A stretch of 64,000 nt of DNA from Bacillota bacterium (GCA_021781745.1 JAJXWH010000002.1:165739-229738); one strand, 5' to 3'. Counted from the first letter of the stretch, positions 37,866 through 46,712 are shown. Numbers and translations: made by a program. Notes: generated by a model from the sequence alone, not told the origin.

Positions 37866-39032
37866 CTAGGTATTGAACAAATATCCTGAAAATAACAACA
37901 GTCCAAAACACGCTACGTGAAACGTTACAATAACTTGAGCATATTGAAACCATTTTTCCTTTTTATGAGCTTTATAAAATTTTGATCTTCTCTGATAAAT
38001 ATCAGTACCTACTAATGCTAATCCTTGATATACTCCATATATTATATAATACCATTTTAGACCATGCCACAGTCCCATAATAAACATAGTTAATAATTGC
38101 CCTAGATGAGAAGCAATAAATCTATTTTTAAATATTTTCTTTCTCATACTATTTAATACAAATCTCGAATATATATAATCTCCAAACCATTTAGATAAAG
38201 ATATATGCCATCTTGTCCAGAATTCTTTCATGTCTTTGCTTAAGAATGGCTTATTAAAGTTTTCTGGCATTTTAATCCCTAAAATATAGCTTGTCCCCAC
38301 GGCAAAAGCTGTGTATCCTGCAAAATCAAAAAATAAATATAAGCTATATGAATACATATAGTTTATAGAATACTTAAGAATTACTGATTTCGCATGAATT
38401 AGTTCAAGTGATGGAATTTGGCTCATCCATAATGAATTAATTAGGTTTGCTATTACAAATTTATATATTATGCCTACAATTATTCTTTTTACACCAAAAC
38501 CTAAGTAGTCATTTATGTATTCACTTCTACTTATTTTTTTATCCAAATCTCTTTCAAATCTTCTAGACCTATCTATAGGACCAGAGGTTAATGTTGTAAA
38601 AAATATAAAGAAATATATTGTATCTAATATACTAACTTCTTTTATATTTTCATCATATATTTCAATAATCATTTGAATTGCCTTAAAATTCATATATGAA
38701 AGCCCTATAAATCCAATACTTTTTAAAGTAAGAGCACCACTAACTTTAAGAATAATTAATGGTAAAACCGAACAAAATAAAATTATATAATATAAATATT
38801 TATTATCCGTTTTTGTTCTTAAAATAGAATATATCTTAATTAAAGTAATCTCACCAACCAGAAATAATGGGAACTCCCACCCAGCTCCAATTATTGCCAA
38901 AGTCATTAAAATCGATATAAAAATTCCATAATATTTAATATTCTTTTCTAGAATACCTAAAATAATAGCCGGTATTAATGCAATTGCAAGTATATATAAG
39001 TAAAAGTAATCCCCATATTCAACTAATGTCAT
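37866..39032 (-). CDS. dltB: DltB, MBOAT acyltransferase for D-alanylation of teichoic acid
   Basis: A 388-aa membrane-bound O-acyltransferase with about ten helices. The region FTRWHISLSKWFGDYIY and the catalytic-histidine segment GLWHGLKWYY are characteristic. Start taken at 39032, seven bases after GGAGG, dropping nine upstream codons. It is third in a dltD-dltX-dltB cluster. DltB normally passes D-alanine from DltC to DltX/DltD; neither dltA nor dltC is in this window, so they must be elsewhere or the acyl group differs. Homology to alginate O-acetylation proteins is an alternative, but the DltX and DltD partners favour D-alanine. Confidence 0.92.
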   Translation of the reverse strand: MTLVEYGDYFYLYILAIALIPAIILGILEKNIKYYGIFISILMTLAIIGAGWEFPLFLVGEITLIKIYSILRTKTDNKYLYYIILFCSVLPLIILKVSGALTLKSIGFIGLSYMNFKAIQMIIEIYDENIKEVSILDTIYFFIFFTTLTSGPIDRSRRFERDLDKKISRSEYINDYLGFGVKRIIVGIIYKFVIANLINSLWMSQIPSLELIHAKSVILKYSINYMYSYSLYLFFDFAGYTAFAVGTSYILGIKMPENFNKPFLSKDMKEFWTRWHISLSKWFGDYIYSRFVLNSMRKKIFKNRFIASHLGQLLTMFIMGLWHGLKWYYIIYGVYQGLALVGTDIYQRRSKFYKAHKKEKWFQYAQVIVTFHVACFGLLLFSGYLFNT

Positions 39033-39093
39033 TCTAATTCCTCCATAAGTTTCTGCCAATCTTATATAATATATTTATTTCAATCTTAGCTAC

Positions 39094-39234
39094 TTAAAAT
39101 TGACTATAAACAAATGGCAAATCTGTTGATGCTTGAATACAGTACACTGTTATCACTAGAATTAATACAATTGTTAGTATTATACTTCTTTTTAAATCTT
39201 TATTATTTATTAAAATGTTTATAAATTCCCTCAC
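39094..39234 (-). CDS. dltX: DltX microprotein
   Basis: A 46-residue gene missing from simple ORF lists, overlapping the end of dltD by 32 bases. GTG start at 39232-39234 follows AAGGGTGG by ten bases. The protein has a basic N-terminus (NNKDLKRS), one membrane helix (about residues 18-33) and ends in FVYSQF, matching the C-terminal F-x-Y-x-x-F motif of DltX, whose tyrosine is reported to carry the acyl group between DltB and DltD. Usually dltX precedes dltA; here it lies between dltD and dltB, still next to its partners. Assignment rests on size, topology, C-terminal motif and context. Confidence 0.85.
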   Translation of the reverse strand: MREFINILINNKDLKRSIILTIVLILVITVYCIQASTDLPFVYSQF

Positions 39235-40387
39235 TTGCTTTAAGCCACCCTTCTTCTCCTAAATGCTCTGTATCCACTAAAAAATTCTTTTTATAATCAT
39301 AACTGCCCAAATCAAGGACATCTAGCCCATTATCTTTTGCGATTTTATTTACTTCTTCATGCCATGCTGCTCTTTTATCTTTAGTAAGCCCTTCATAATC
39401 ATAAAACCATCCGTTAACTGCTGGTATAATCACATATGGCTTTATGCTGAGATCCTTACATACACTTAAAAAGAATTTATAATCATCCATTTCCTTTGAT
39501 GACATGAGATCCTCATTTTCAGATATCCCTTTGTACTTATCAATTTTATATTTTAAAGTCATAGCATACGTCTTATCTTTTAGATTAAATTGATTTGTTG
39601 ACTCTATTTTCTCATTATCTTTCTCAACTTTTTTATATTCTTCATCCCAGTTTATAGTTTTTAATGTTTGTCCAGATTTTTTATCTGGAAGTGTTCTGAG
39701 TTTTTTATAAATCAATACTTTATCTTGAAGATTCAATAAATATTGTTTAATTTCATAATATGGTTTAAATAAAAACTTTTGCGCATTTGAGAAAAGACTT
39801 TGATCCGAATAAAGCTTTGCATAATAAGCTTCCGGTTGATTTTTTCCAGACTTTGACAAAAGATTATAAACCCTCTTTGCATAATATTCTTTATTTTCTT
39901 CACTTACTTTTGGATTTTTAAGAAAGTTGTAAAATTGCACTTCTGAAAAGTTTGACACAAAATGATCTGGTGTAAGTCCGTTTAGATCTTCAAACCACTG
40001 AATCGATAAAACAAAAGTCACCTTCTGATTATCATTTAACTCTCCTCCGCCCAAATATGCAGCTTGCTGCAAATCCTGAGAAAACGGTCTTCCAAAACAA
40101 CTCACATTATAATCTTCACCCTGAAATGGAAAAAAAGTTAATGGATTCTGCGGAACACTTATTCCAAGCTCAGAGGAACCAAGTAAAAATAAATCTCCCT
40201 TATCAGATAACATTTTTTTATCTATTGAGCTTTTATCCTTTACTGTATCAAATCTCAACTTTCCCATTTCACTAACATCTTTTTCTTTAGTTAAAATCTC
40301 TATTTTCTTATCTAGGACTGAATTTGCCACAACTGTTGCAAAAACAGCAATTATTATTGGTATTAATATGCTAATTATTTTCTTCAT
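39203..40387 (-). CDS. dltD: DltD, D-alanine transfer protein for teichoic acid
   Basis: A 394-aa protein with an N-terminal membrane anchor (about 5-22) and an extracellular SGNH-like domain. LFLLGSSELG (Ser71/72) holds the nucleophile, and DTEHLGEEGW near the C-terminus holds the catalytic Asp and His. DltD completes D-alanyl transfer to lipoteichoic acid outside the cell. It comes first in the dltD-dltX-dltB unit, with an AGAGGTTG ribosome binding site. The 3' end encodes the start of dltX in another frame. Confidence 0.93.
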   Translation of the reverse strand: MKKIISILIPIIIAVFATVVANSVLDKKIEILTKEKDVSEMGKLRFDTVKDKSSIDKKMLSDKGDLFLLGSSELGISVPQNPLTFFPFQGEDYNVSCFGRPFSQDLQQAAYLGGGELNDNQKVTFVLSIQWFEDLNGLTPDHFVSNFSEVQFYNFLKNPKVSEENKEYYAKRVYNLLSKSGKNQPEAYYAKLYSDQSLFSNAQKFLFKPYYEIKQYLLNLQDKVLIYKKLRTLPDKKSGQTLKTINWDEEYKKVEKDNEKIESTNQFNLKDKTYAMTLKYKIDKYKGISENEDLMSSKEMDDYKFFLSVCKDLSIKPYVIIPAVNGWFYDYEGLTKDKRAAWHEEVNKIAKDNGLDVLDLGSYDYKKNFLVDTEHLGEEGWLKASEGIYKHFNK

Positions 40388-40658
40388 TATGTAACAACCT
40401 CTTTGTCGTTAATTTACTAACCTACATTACTTAGAATCAGCCATTATTCGAAACTACTTCCCAGTAAAGTAAATTATCCCATACTTATAATATTATTCAT
40501 TTTTATTTGTGTCAATAAAGCGTTTTCCAACTTATATAAACCTTAGACATTTATATATTTTCCTACATGAATCTCACAAATTACTTATTTTATAACAGAA
40601 AGGTATATTCCTAAATGTGAAATTTATGAATATACCACTCCATATCAAATGAATTTAC
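40388..40658. other. Gap between the wbpA-like gene and dltD
   Basis: About 270 AT-rich bases. No ORF or strong terminator is recognised; the dltD promoter must lie here but no clear -35/-10 pair stands out. Confidence 0.4.
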
Positions 40659-40686
40659 TATATAGTTTATAGTTTATAGTTTATAG
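40659..40686. repeat. 7-bp tandem repeat (four copies) covering a stop codon
   Basis: TATATAG then three times TTTATAG. On the minus strand these are CTATAAA units that encode the last residues (Y-K-L) and TAA of the upstream dehydrogenase. Confidence 0.85.
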
Positions 40687-41990
40687 ATTTTTTCCCTATT
40701 ATTAACTACATTCTTAGTAGCATTTCTCGTATCATATATCACCTTCGCTCTAGCAACAATAGACTCATAATCATAACAGCTGTGATTTGTTGTTATAATC
40801 ACTATATCCGCATCGTCTATAACTTCTGTCCAATCTACAGAATTATAGACTTTTCCTTTATATTTAGATATTGGACAATAAGGATCATTTACTATAAGAT
40901 CTGCACCATTCTTTTCTAACAGCTCTATTACTTTGAACGCTGGTGATTCTCTATAATCATCTATATCATTTTTATATGCAACACCTAGTAAAAGAACTTT
41001 AGCTCCATTTAATGCTTTTTTATTCTTATTTAGAATTTTCATCACATTATCTAATACAAATTCAGGCATGGAATCATTAATTTCACCTGAAGTCTCAATT
41101 AATCTTGTATGATAATCATATTCTTTTGCTTTCCACTCTAAATAGAATGGATCAAGTGGAATACAGTGACCACCTAATCCTGGTCCTGGATAAAACGGCA
41201 TAAAACCATACGGCTTAGTTTTTGCTGCATCTATAACTTCCCATACATCTATTCCCATCCTATTACAAAGAATAGCCATTTCATTAGCCAATCCAATATT
41301 TATATTTCTAAAAGTATTTTCTAATATTTTCTCCATTTCCGCTACAGCTGGTGATGATACAGTATGTATATCTCCTTCTAATATATTTCTATATAATGCC
41401 GCTGCAACTTCAGTGCATTCTTCTGTACACCCTCCAACTACCTTTGGAGTGTTTTTAGTATTGAACTCTTTGTTACCTGGGTCAACTCTTTCAGGCGAGA
41501 ATGCTAAGAAAAAGTCTTCACCGCATTTGAGTCCGCTCTCTTCTAAAATTGGCTTAAGAACTTCTTCAGTTGTTCCTGGATATGTTGTGCTTTCAAGAAT
41601 TATAAGCATACCCTTATGTAGATATTGCGCAACACTTTTTGTTGAATCTACAACATATGATAAATCTGGCTGCTTATATAAATCTAGCGGCGTAGGTACG
41701 CAAATACAAATAGTATCTACATCTTTAACAAAGCTAAAATCTGTAGTAGCCCTTAACATTTTTCCTTCTACTATCTTTTTTAAATTCTCATCTATAACAT
41801 CACCAATATAATTCTTACCTTCATTAACCATCTTTACTTTTTGTTCCTGAACATCGAATCCTGTAGTTTGGTAACCGGCATTGGCTTTCTCTACAGCTAA
41901 TGGCAATCCAACATATCCTAATCCAACTACACCAACCTTTGCTGTCTTATTATTTATCTTATCCAATAATTGTTGTTTTAATATTGACAT
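40674..41990 (-). CDS. UDP-N-acetylglucosamine 6-dehydrogenase (WbpA-like nucleotide-sugar dehydrogenase)
   Basis: A 438-aa NAD enzyme that oxidises C6 of a UDP-HexNAc in two steps to the uronic acid. Rossmann motif GLGYVGLPLA (about 21-30), ESTTYPGTTEE, PERVDPG, and the catalytic cysteine in GLGGHCIPLDP are all present. The next genes upstream, an aminotransferase and an N-acetyltransferase of WbpE and WbpD type, suggest the product UDP-GlcNAcA is turned into a 2,3-diacetamido uronic acid for a surface glycan. The C3 oxidoreductase WbpB is missing from the cluster. Repeat element D separates this gene from its neighbours. Confidence 0.92.
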   Translation of the reverse strand: MSILKQQLLDKINNKTAKVGVVGLGYVGLPLAVEKANAGYQTTGFDVQEQKVKMVNEGKNYIGDVIDENLKKIVEGKMLRATTDFSFVKDVDTICICVPTPLDLYKQPDLSYVVDSTKSVAQYLHKGMLIILESTTYPGTTEEVLKPILEESGLKCGEDFFLAFSPERVDPGNKEFNTKNTPKVVGGCTEECTEVAAALYRNILEGDIHTVSSPAVAEMEKILENTFRNINIGLANEMAILCNRMGIDVWEVIDAAKTKPYGFMPFYPGPGLGGHCIPLDPFYLEWKAKEYDYHTRLIETSGEINDSMPEFVLDNVMKILNKNKKALNGAKVLLLGVAYKNDIDDYRESPAFKVIELLEKNGADLIVNDPYCPISKYKGKVYNSVDWTEVIDDADIVIITTNHSCYDYESIVARAKVIYDTRNATKNVVNNREKIYKL

Positions 41991-42009
41991 CTTATACCTC
42001 CACTTTTTT

Positions 42010-42247
42010 CAGTTAACAGTTTACAGTGCACAGTTAACAGTTAATGATGAAATCTCATAGAGAAAGTTCGAATAACCAAATATAAAAGCTCACAGAGAAA
42101 GTTCTGCTAACCAAATGTAAAATTTGGAGCATCACTTTTTGGATTCTCACTTTTCTTACAGAATTTCTCCAAATATGTTGTTATATTATCAAATTTAATT
42201 TTAAAAATTCTCTAGAATTTTTATCTACAACTCTTAACTCTTAACTG
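42010..42247. repeat. CAGTTAACAGT-ended intergenic element, copy D, with inner repeats
   Basis: The left end reads CAGTTAACAGTTTACAGTGC and continues with CAGTTAACAG; the right end is AACTCTTAACTCTTAACTG, its decayed inverse, stopping two bases from a stop codon. Inside are two related units starting AGAGAAAGTTC (about 42060 and 42095). The second has the hairpin CCAAAT-GTAAA-ATTTGG in the place where the 72-bp array near 7.9 kb has CAAAATC-ATA-GATTTTG, and both are followed by GATTCTCAC. Confidence 0.8.
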
Positions 42248-42249
42248 AT

Positions 42250-42822
42250 TTAAATACATTCAACTTTGTCTTTGTCTTTACTATAATTTTTCCCGCAAAT
42301 GCTACAAGTTGCATGACCATCTTTAAATCTTAGTTTTTCCCCACATTGGCATACATATCCTAACATGCTTGCTGGATTTCCTACTACTAAAGCATAATCA
42401 GGTATATGTTTAGTAACTACTGCTCCAGCTCCTACTAATGCATATTTACCTATATTATGACCACATACTATGGTTACATTAGCACCAATAGATGCACCTT
42501 TACCAATTATAGTATCCTTATACTCATTTTTTCTTTCAATAAAACTTCTTGGGTTCACTACGTTAGTAAATACACACGAAGGACCTAAAAAAACATCGTC
42601 TTCGCAAATAACTCCAGTATAGACTGATACATTGTTTTGTATTTTAACTCTGTTTCCAATCTTTACACTAGGAGATATTACGACATTTTGTCCAATATTA
42701 CACTTTTCTCCAACCTCACTATTACTCATTACATGAGAAAAATGCCATATTTTCGTTCCATCGCCTATTTTAACATTATCATCTACATAACTTGACTCAT
42801 GCACAAAATAATTTCTATCCAT
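42250..42822 (-). CDS. WbpD/WlbB-type sugar N-acetyltransferase with C-terminal zinc ribbon
   Basis: A 190-aa left-handed beta-helix acetyltransferase: hexapeptide repeats (IGDGTKIWHFSHV, IGQNVVISPSVKIGN, VFLGPSCVF, IGKGASIGANVTIVCGHNIG) that N-acetylate the 3-amino group of UDP-GlcNAc(3NH2)A. The C-terminal 30 residues form a zinc ribbon (CxCG...CSICGK), an extra found in many members. It follows the aminotransferase gene by 72 bases and acts on its product. The repeat element D begins three bases after its stop codon. Confidence 0.9.
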   Translation of the reverse strand: MDRNYFVHESSYVDDNVKIGDGTKIWHFSHVMSNSEVGEKCNIGQNVVISPSVKIGNRVKIQNNVSVYTGVICEDDVFLGPSCVFTNVVNPRSFIERKNEYKDTIIGKGASIGANVTIVCGHNIGKYALVGAGAVVTKHIPDYALVVGNPASMLGYVCQCGEKLRFKDGHATCSICGKNYSKDKDKVECI

Positions 42823-42894
42823 AAATTAATCCTCACACTTTTCAGCATTTTTTTATTTGTTAAAAATAGTATCTTTTATATTACAATCTTAATA

Positions 42895-44076
42895 TTATGC
42901 CTTTATACTTTCAACTATATAATTTATTTCACTTTTTGTTAGTTCTGGATAAACTGGGATTGCAAATGTTCTATGTGATAAATATTCTGCAACCGGCATG
43001 TCACCTTCTTTATATCCAAGATTCTTATATACTTTTTGTAAATGTAATGGAATTGGATAATATACTCCTGTTGCTATCCCTTTTTCCTTAAGTTTAGTCA
43101 ATACAGCTTCCCTATCATCACATTGCAGAACATATTGATGATATATAGTCTCATTTTCTAAATCAATAGCAGGTACCACTACATTAGAATTTTTTAATTC
43201 TTCATCATATATCTTCGCTATTTCTCTTCTTCTTGAATTCCATTTATCTAAATGTGGAAGCTTAACTCTCAAAATTGCTGCCTGAATAGCATCTAATCTT
43301 GAATTAAATCCTATTAAGTAATTATAATACTTTAAAGGGTTATATACAGTATCATCTCCACCTTTAAAGGTTTCTATTTCTTCTGTTATGTTATTTAATA
43401 AATTATAAGCTTTTTGCCCTGTTTCTCCACTTCCATGTGTTCTTAGTGCCTTGGCTATAGTTGCAATATTATCATCGTTTGTTACTACCATACCACCATC
43501 GCCAGCACAAGAAAGATTTTTTGTTGGAAAAAATGAGAAACAAGCCACATTTCCTAAAGTTCCAACCATTCTTCCTTTATACTTAGAACCCACCGCCTGA
43601 GCTGCATCCTCTACTACTTTTAAATCGTATTTTTTTGCAATTTCATTTATCTCATCCATTCTAGCACTTTGACCAAATATATGAACTGGAATAATAGCCT
43701 TTGTTTTATTAGTAATTTTCTCTTCTATTTTAGTTGCATCTATATTAAATGTTTCTTTTTCAACATCAACAAAAACAGGAGTTGCGCCCACTGCTGAAAT
43801 AGCTTCTGCCGAAGCAAAATAAGTAAATGTTGAAGTTATTACTTCATCTCCAATTCCTATACCTAAAGATTTTAATGCAATAACCAATGCATCAGTTCCA
43901 TTTCCTACTGAAACTGCATGCTTAACTCCTATATATTCCGCAAATTCTTTTTCAAACTCTATTACATTCTTACCCATAATATAATTTGCAGAAGACAATA
44001 CCTCTTTAGTTACTCTATCTAAATCTTCAGCAATAGACTTATATTGAGCTTTTAAATCAATTAATGGAATATTCAT
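42895..44076 (-). CDS. WbpE/WlbC-type PLP aminotransferase (DegT/DnrJ/EryC1 family)
   Basis: A 393-aa sugar aminotransferase expected to aminate the 3-keto group of UDP-GlcNAc(3-keto)A using glutamate. PLP residues are seen: VSVGNGTDAL (phosphate), Asp157 in VVEDAAQ, and Lys186 in FFPTKNLSC for the Schiff base; VYYPIPLH near the C-terminus binds substrate. Head of the three-gene sugar cluster, with AAGGAGCGAGG as ribosome binding site. The 3-keto substrate needs WbpB, not encoded here. Confidence 0.92.
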   Translation of the reverse strand: MNIPLIDLKAQYKSIAEDLDRVTKEVLSSANYIMGKNVIEFEKEFAEYIGVKHAVSVGNGTDALVIALKSLGIGIGDEVITSTFTYFASAEAISAVGATPVFVDVEKETFNIDATKIEEKITNKTKAIIPVHIFGQSARMDEINEIAKKYDLKVVEDAAQAVGSKYKGRMVGTLGNVACFSFFPTKNLSCAGDGGMVVTNDDNIATIAKALRTHGSGETGQKAYNLLNNITEEIETFKGGDDTVYNPLKYYNYLIGFNSRLDAIQAAILRVKLPHLDKWNSRRREIAKIYDEELKNSNVVVPAIDLENETIYHQYVLQCDDREAVLTKLKEKGIATGVYYPIPLHLQKVYKNLGYKEGDMPVAEYLSHRTFAIPVYPELTKSEINYIVESIKA

Positions 44077-44297
44077 TTTCCTCGCTCCTTAATTCTACTT
44101 AAAAATATTATTTTTATTTATACATAATAATTACTTTTTCACGTTATCGATTTAATATTAATTCTTTTAATCAAGTTAAGCCTAAGAATTATTATATATT
44201 TATTAACTTAGATATTCCTTATTCTAAAAACTAACATGAATATTTTAACATACTTAAATGGATAAATAAACTTTTTGTTTTAAGCACACGAAATATA

Positions 44298-46583
44298 TTA
44301 ATATTTGCTTATAGGCAGCCATTCATTAGGTAATAGCATTTTGTACTTATTAGTTGAATATCGATCATCAATAAGTAAAACCCTTCCGACATCAGTTTCG
44401 GTTCTTATAACTCTTCCTACTGCTTGTTGGACTTTATTTATACCCGGAAAAACATATGCATAATCATAGCCATTTTCTTTATAGAATTCTTTAATAATTT
44501 CGTTTTTCATATCTATCATCGGATATCCTACTCCTATTATTACGCTACCTATCAATTGTTCTCCTGGCAGATCTATTCCTTCTGAAAACATACCTCCCAA
44601 AACGCAAAACATTAATAAATTATTGCTAACTTTAAACTTGCTCAAAAATTCACTTTTTTCTTCTTCACTCATATTGGATTTTTGTTTAACGATCTCAAAA
44701 TCTTTTATATTGGAATTATTTATTTCTTCATATAACAATTCCAAATATACATAGGAAGGAGAAAAAATTATATAATTTCCAACCTTCTCTCTCACAAACT
44801 CGCAGATTTTATTTTTCACTATATTTAATGTTTTTTGTCTGTAAGAATACCTGATATTAATTGAACTCATATAAACTTTTAGATTTTCTTTTGAAAATGG
44901 AGATGCAAGCCTTAATCTATATGTTTCATCATGTCCTCCAAGCATATTTATATAATATTTTATTGGTGATATAGTCGCTGAAAAGAAAATCACCGAGTAA
45001 CATTTTTCTAAATATTCTTTTAAATTCTTTGCCGGATTTACACAATATAATGTTACTTTAAGCTCTTGTGATTCTTTTTCTATGCAGGTTCTGTAATTTT
45101 CATTATATAATTGCATTGTAGACGTAAACGTATTTATATCAAAATATAATTGCAGTATATCTTCATATCCATCAAACTTGTTTCCCCTTACTAGGATTTC
45201 TTCGCTTTCTTTTAAATAAAGTTGTACATAATTATTTAATTCTTTAGGCGCTTCTTCCTCATAAAACCATTCCACACCTTTATGATCACATTCATTTCTT
45301 AAATCAATAAGATAATTATTAATCTTTCCTAATATAGAATGTATCTTATTAAGTTTACCTTTAGTTAACTTCTTACATTTCAATATTTGATCCTTAGAAA
45401 TAGATGCAGAATACATATTTCTTGCCCTGTCTATTAAATTATGCGCCTCATCAATTAGTACAATATTTCCTTTACTATCTAAAATCCTACCTAATGAAAC
45501 TTTCGGATCAAACATATAATTATAATCACCTATAATTCCATCACAGTAAAGGCTTAAATCTAAAGAAAGTTCAAATGGACACACTTTATATCTTTCAGCA
45601 TATTTTTGCAATATTTCCGAGGAAATCCTATCTTCATTTTTAATAATACATAATATTGCATCTTTCACTTTACTATAATACTTTTGGGCATATATACAAT
45701 TCTCAGGATTGCAATCAAATGTACTATTAGTGCATATTTTTTCTTTTGCAGTAATTACAATACTCCTAAACTTCAATCCACTTTCTCTTAACTTATTAAA
45801 AGTTTCTTCAGCTACTTCTCTATTTACAGTCTTAGCAGTAAGATATAGTATTCTATTTCCCATTTCTTCTCCTAAAGCTTTCACTGATGGGAATATCGTC
45901 GATATAGTCTTTCCTATTCCCGTTGGAGCTTGGGTAAATAACATTTCCTTTTCTCTTATAGTTTGATATGATATATTAATTAATTTTCTCTGCCCTTCTC
46001 TATAACTTTCAAAAGGAAATTGAAGCTTCCTTATAGAATCATCTCTCATATTCTTTTGTTCCAAAAGCAAAATACTAAATTCCTCGTATTCCTTTAATAT
46101 ACCTAGCGTAAACACTTCTAATTCCTCTATAGTAAATTTCCTTTCAAAACTTTTCACTTCACTGGTTTCAAGCTGCATGTAAGATAATCTTATATAAATT
46201 TCCTGAAACCCATTCTGCTTCCCATAAATTAACGCATATACTTTCGCCTGTGCCCAATGCACTTCGTTACTATCATCTATGTATGCAAAACTCTTATATG
46301 TAGATTTTATTTCTTCAATAATAATTCTATCCGCTTGAATTATTATTCCATCTGCTCGACCTTCGATGCTAATTAAACTTTTATCTAGTTCAAATTCATA
46401 AGTTAAATACACTTCTCTTTCATAGTTCTCATAAATTCTGCCATTATCATCTTGAAGCTTTTGATGTGCCTTAATACCCTCTGTTGCTCTTGCACTTCCT
46501 GAAAACCTATTATCTATATCACCATTTTTTAAACAGAATTCCACTAAATTTCTTACAGATTCTTTTATAACAATCTTATCCAT
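44298..46583 (-). CDS. RecB-like nuclease fused to an XPD/DinG-type iron-sulfur helicase
   Basis: A 761-aa two-domain protein. Residues 1-180 carry a full PD-(D/E)xK (RecB/Cas4-like) motif set: GIKAH (His40), GRADG (Asp78), EIK (Glu91, Lys93), and QAKVYAL (Gln112, Tyr116). Residues 195-761 form a superfamily 2 helicase with Walker A TGIGKT (221-226), four cysteines fit for a 4Fe-4S cluster (284, 291, 296, 335), DEAH (378-381) and motif VI QAVGRVIRT. The enzyme should unwind 5'-3' and cut DNA, in repair or possibly in defence; the partner and substrate are unknown. Alone in its transcript with a terminator after the next gene upstream. Confidence 0.9.
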   Translation of the reverse strand: MDKIVIKESVRNLVEFCLKNGDIDNRFSGSARATEGIKAHQKLQDDNGRIYENYEREVYLTYEFELDKSLISIEGRADGIIIQADRIIIEEIKSTYKSFAYIDDSNEVHWAQAKVYALIYGKQNGFQEIYIRLSYMQLETSEVKSFERKFTIEELEVFTLGILKEYEEFSILLLEQKNMRDDSIRKLQFPFESYREGQRKLINISYQTIREKEMLFTQAPTGIGKTISTIFPSVKALGEEMGNRILYLTAKTVNREVAEETFNKLRESGLKFRSIVITAKEKICTNSTFDCNPENCIYAQKYYSKVKDAILCIIKNEDRISSEILQKYAERYKVCPFELSLDLSLYCDGIIGDYNYMFDPKVSLGRILDSKGNIVLIDEAHNLIDRARNMYSASISKDQILKCKKLTKGKLNKIHSILGKINNYLIDLRNECDHKGVEWFYEEEAPKELNNYVQLYLKESEEILVRGNKFDGYEDILQLYFDINTFTSTMQLYNENYRTCIEKESQELKVTLYCVNPAKNLKEYLEKCYSVIFFSATISPIKYYINMLGGHDETYRLRLASPFSKENLKVYMSSINIRYSYRQKTLNIVKNKICEFVREKVGNYIIFSPSYVYLELLYEEINNSNIKDFEIVKQKSNMSEEEKSEFLSKFKVSNNLLMFCVLGGMFSEGIDLPGEQLIGSVIIGVGYPMIDMKNEIIKEFYKENGYDYAYVFPGINKVQQAVGRVIRTETDVGRVLLIDDRYSTNKYKMLLPNEWLPISKY

Positions 46584-46655
46584 AATTTATTCCTCTCTGT
46601 AATCAATCTTAACAATCATTTTAGTATATTAGTATTCTTTAATTCTATATACCTT

Positions 46656-46712
46656 AAAACACTTACCTTAGCAAGCATCTAAAATTCAATTGCTTACAAA
46701 GTAAGTGTTTTT
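46656..46712. terminator. Terminator between DUF1836 gene and helicase gene
   Basis: AAAACACTTAC pairs with GTAAGTGTTTTT across a 34-base centre that is itself partly self-complementary (AGCAAGCAT / TTGCTTAC). Lies 31 bases after the DUF1836 stop codon on the minus strand. Confidence 0.65.

Noticed and set aside
37866..39032. Alginate-type O-acetyltransferase system
   Set aside because: Membership of the same MBOAT family is true, but adjacent DltD and DltX point to teichoic acid D-alanylation.
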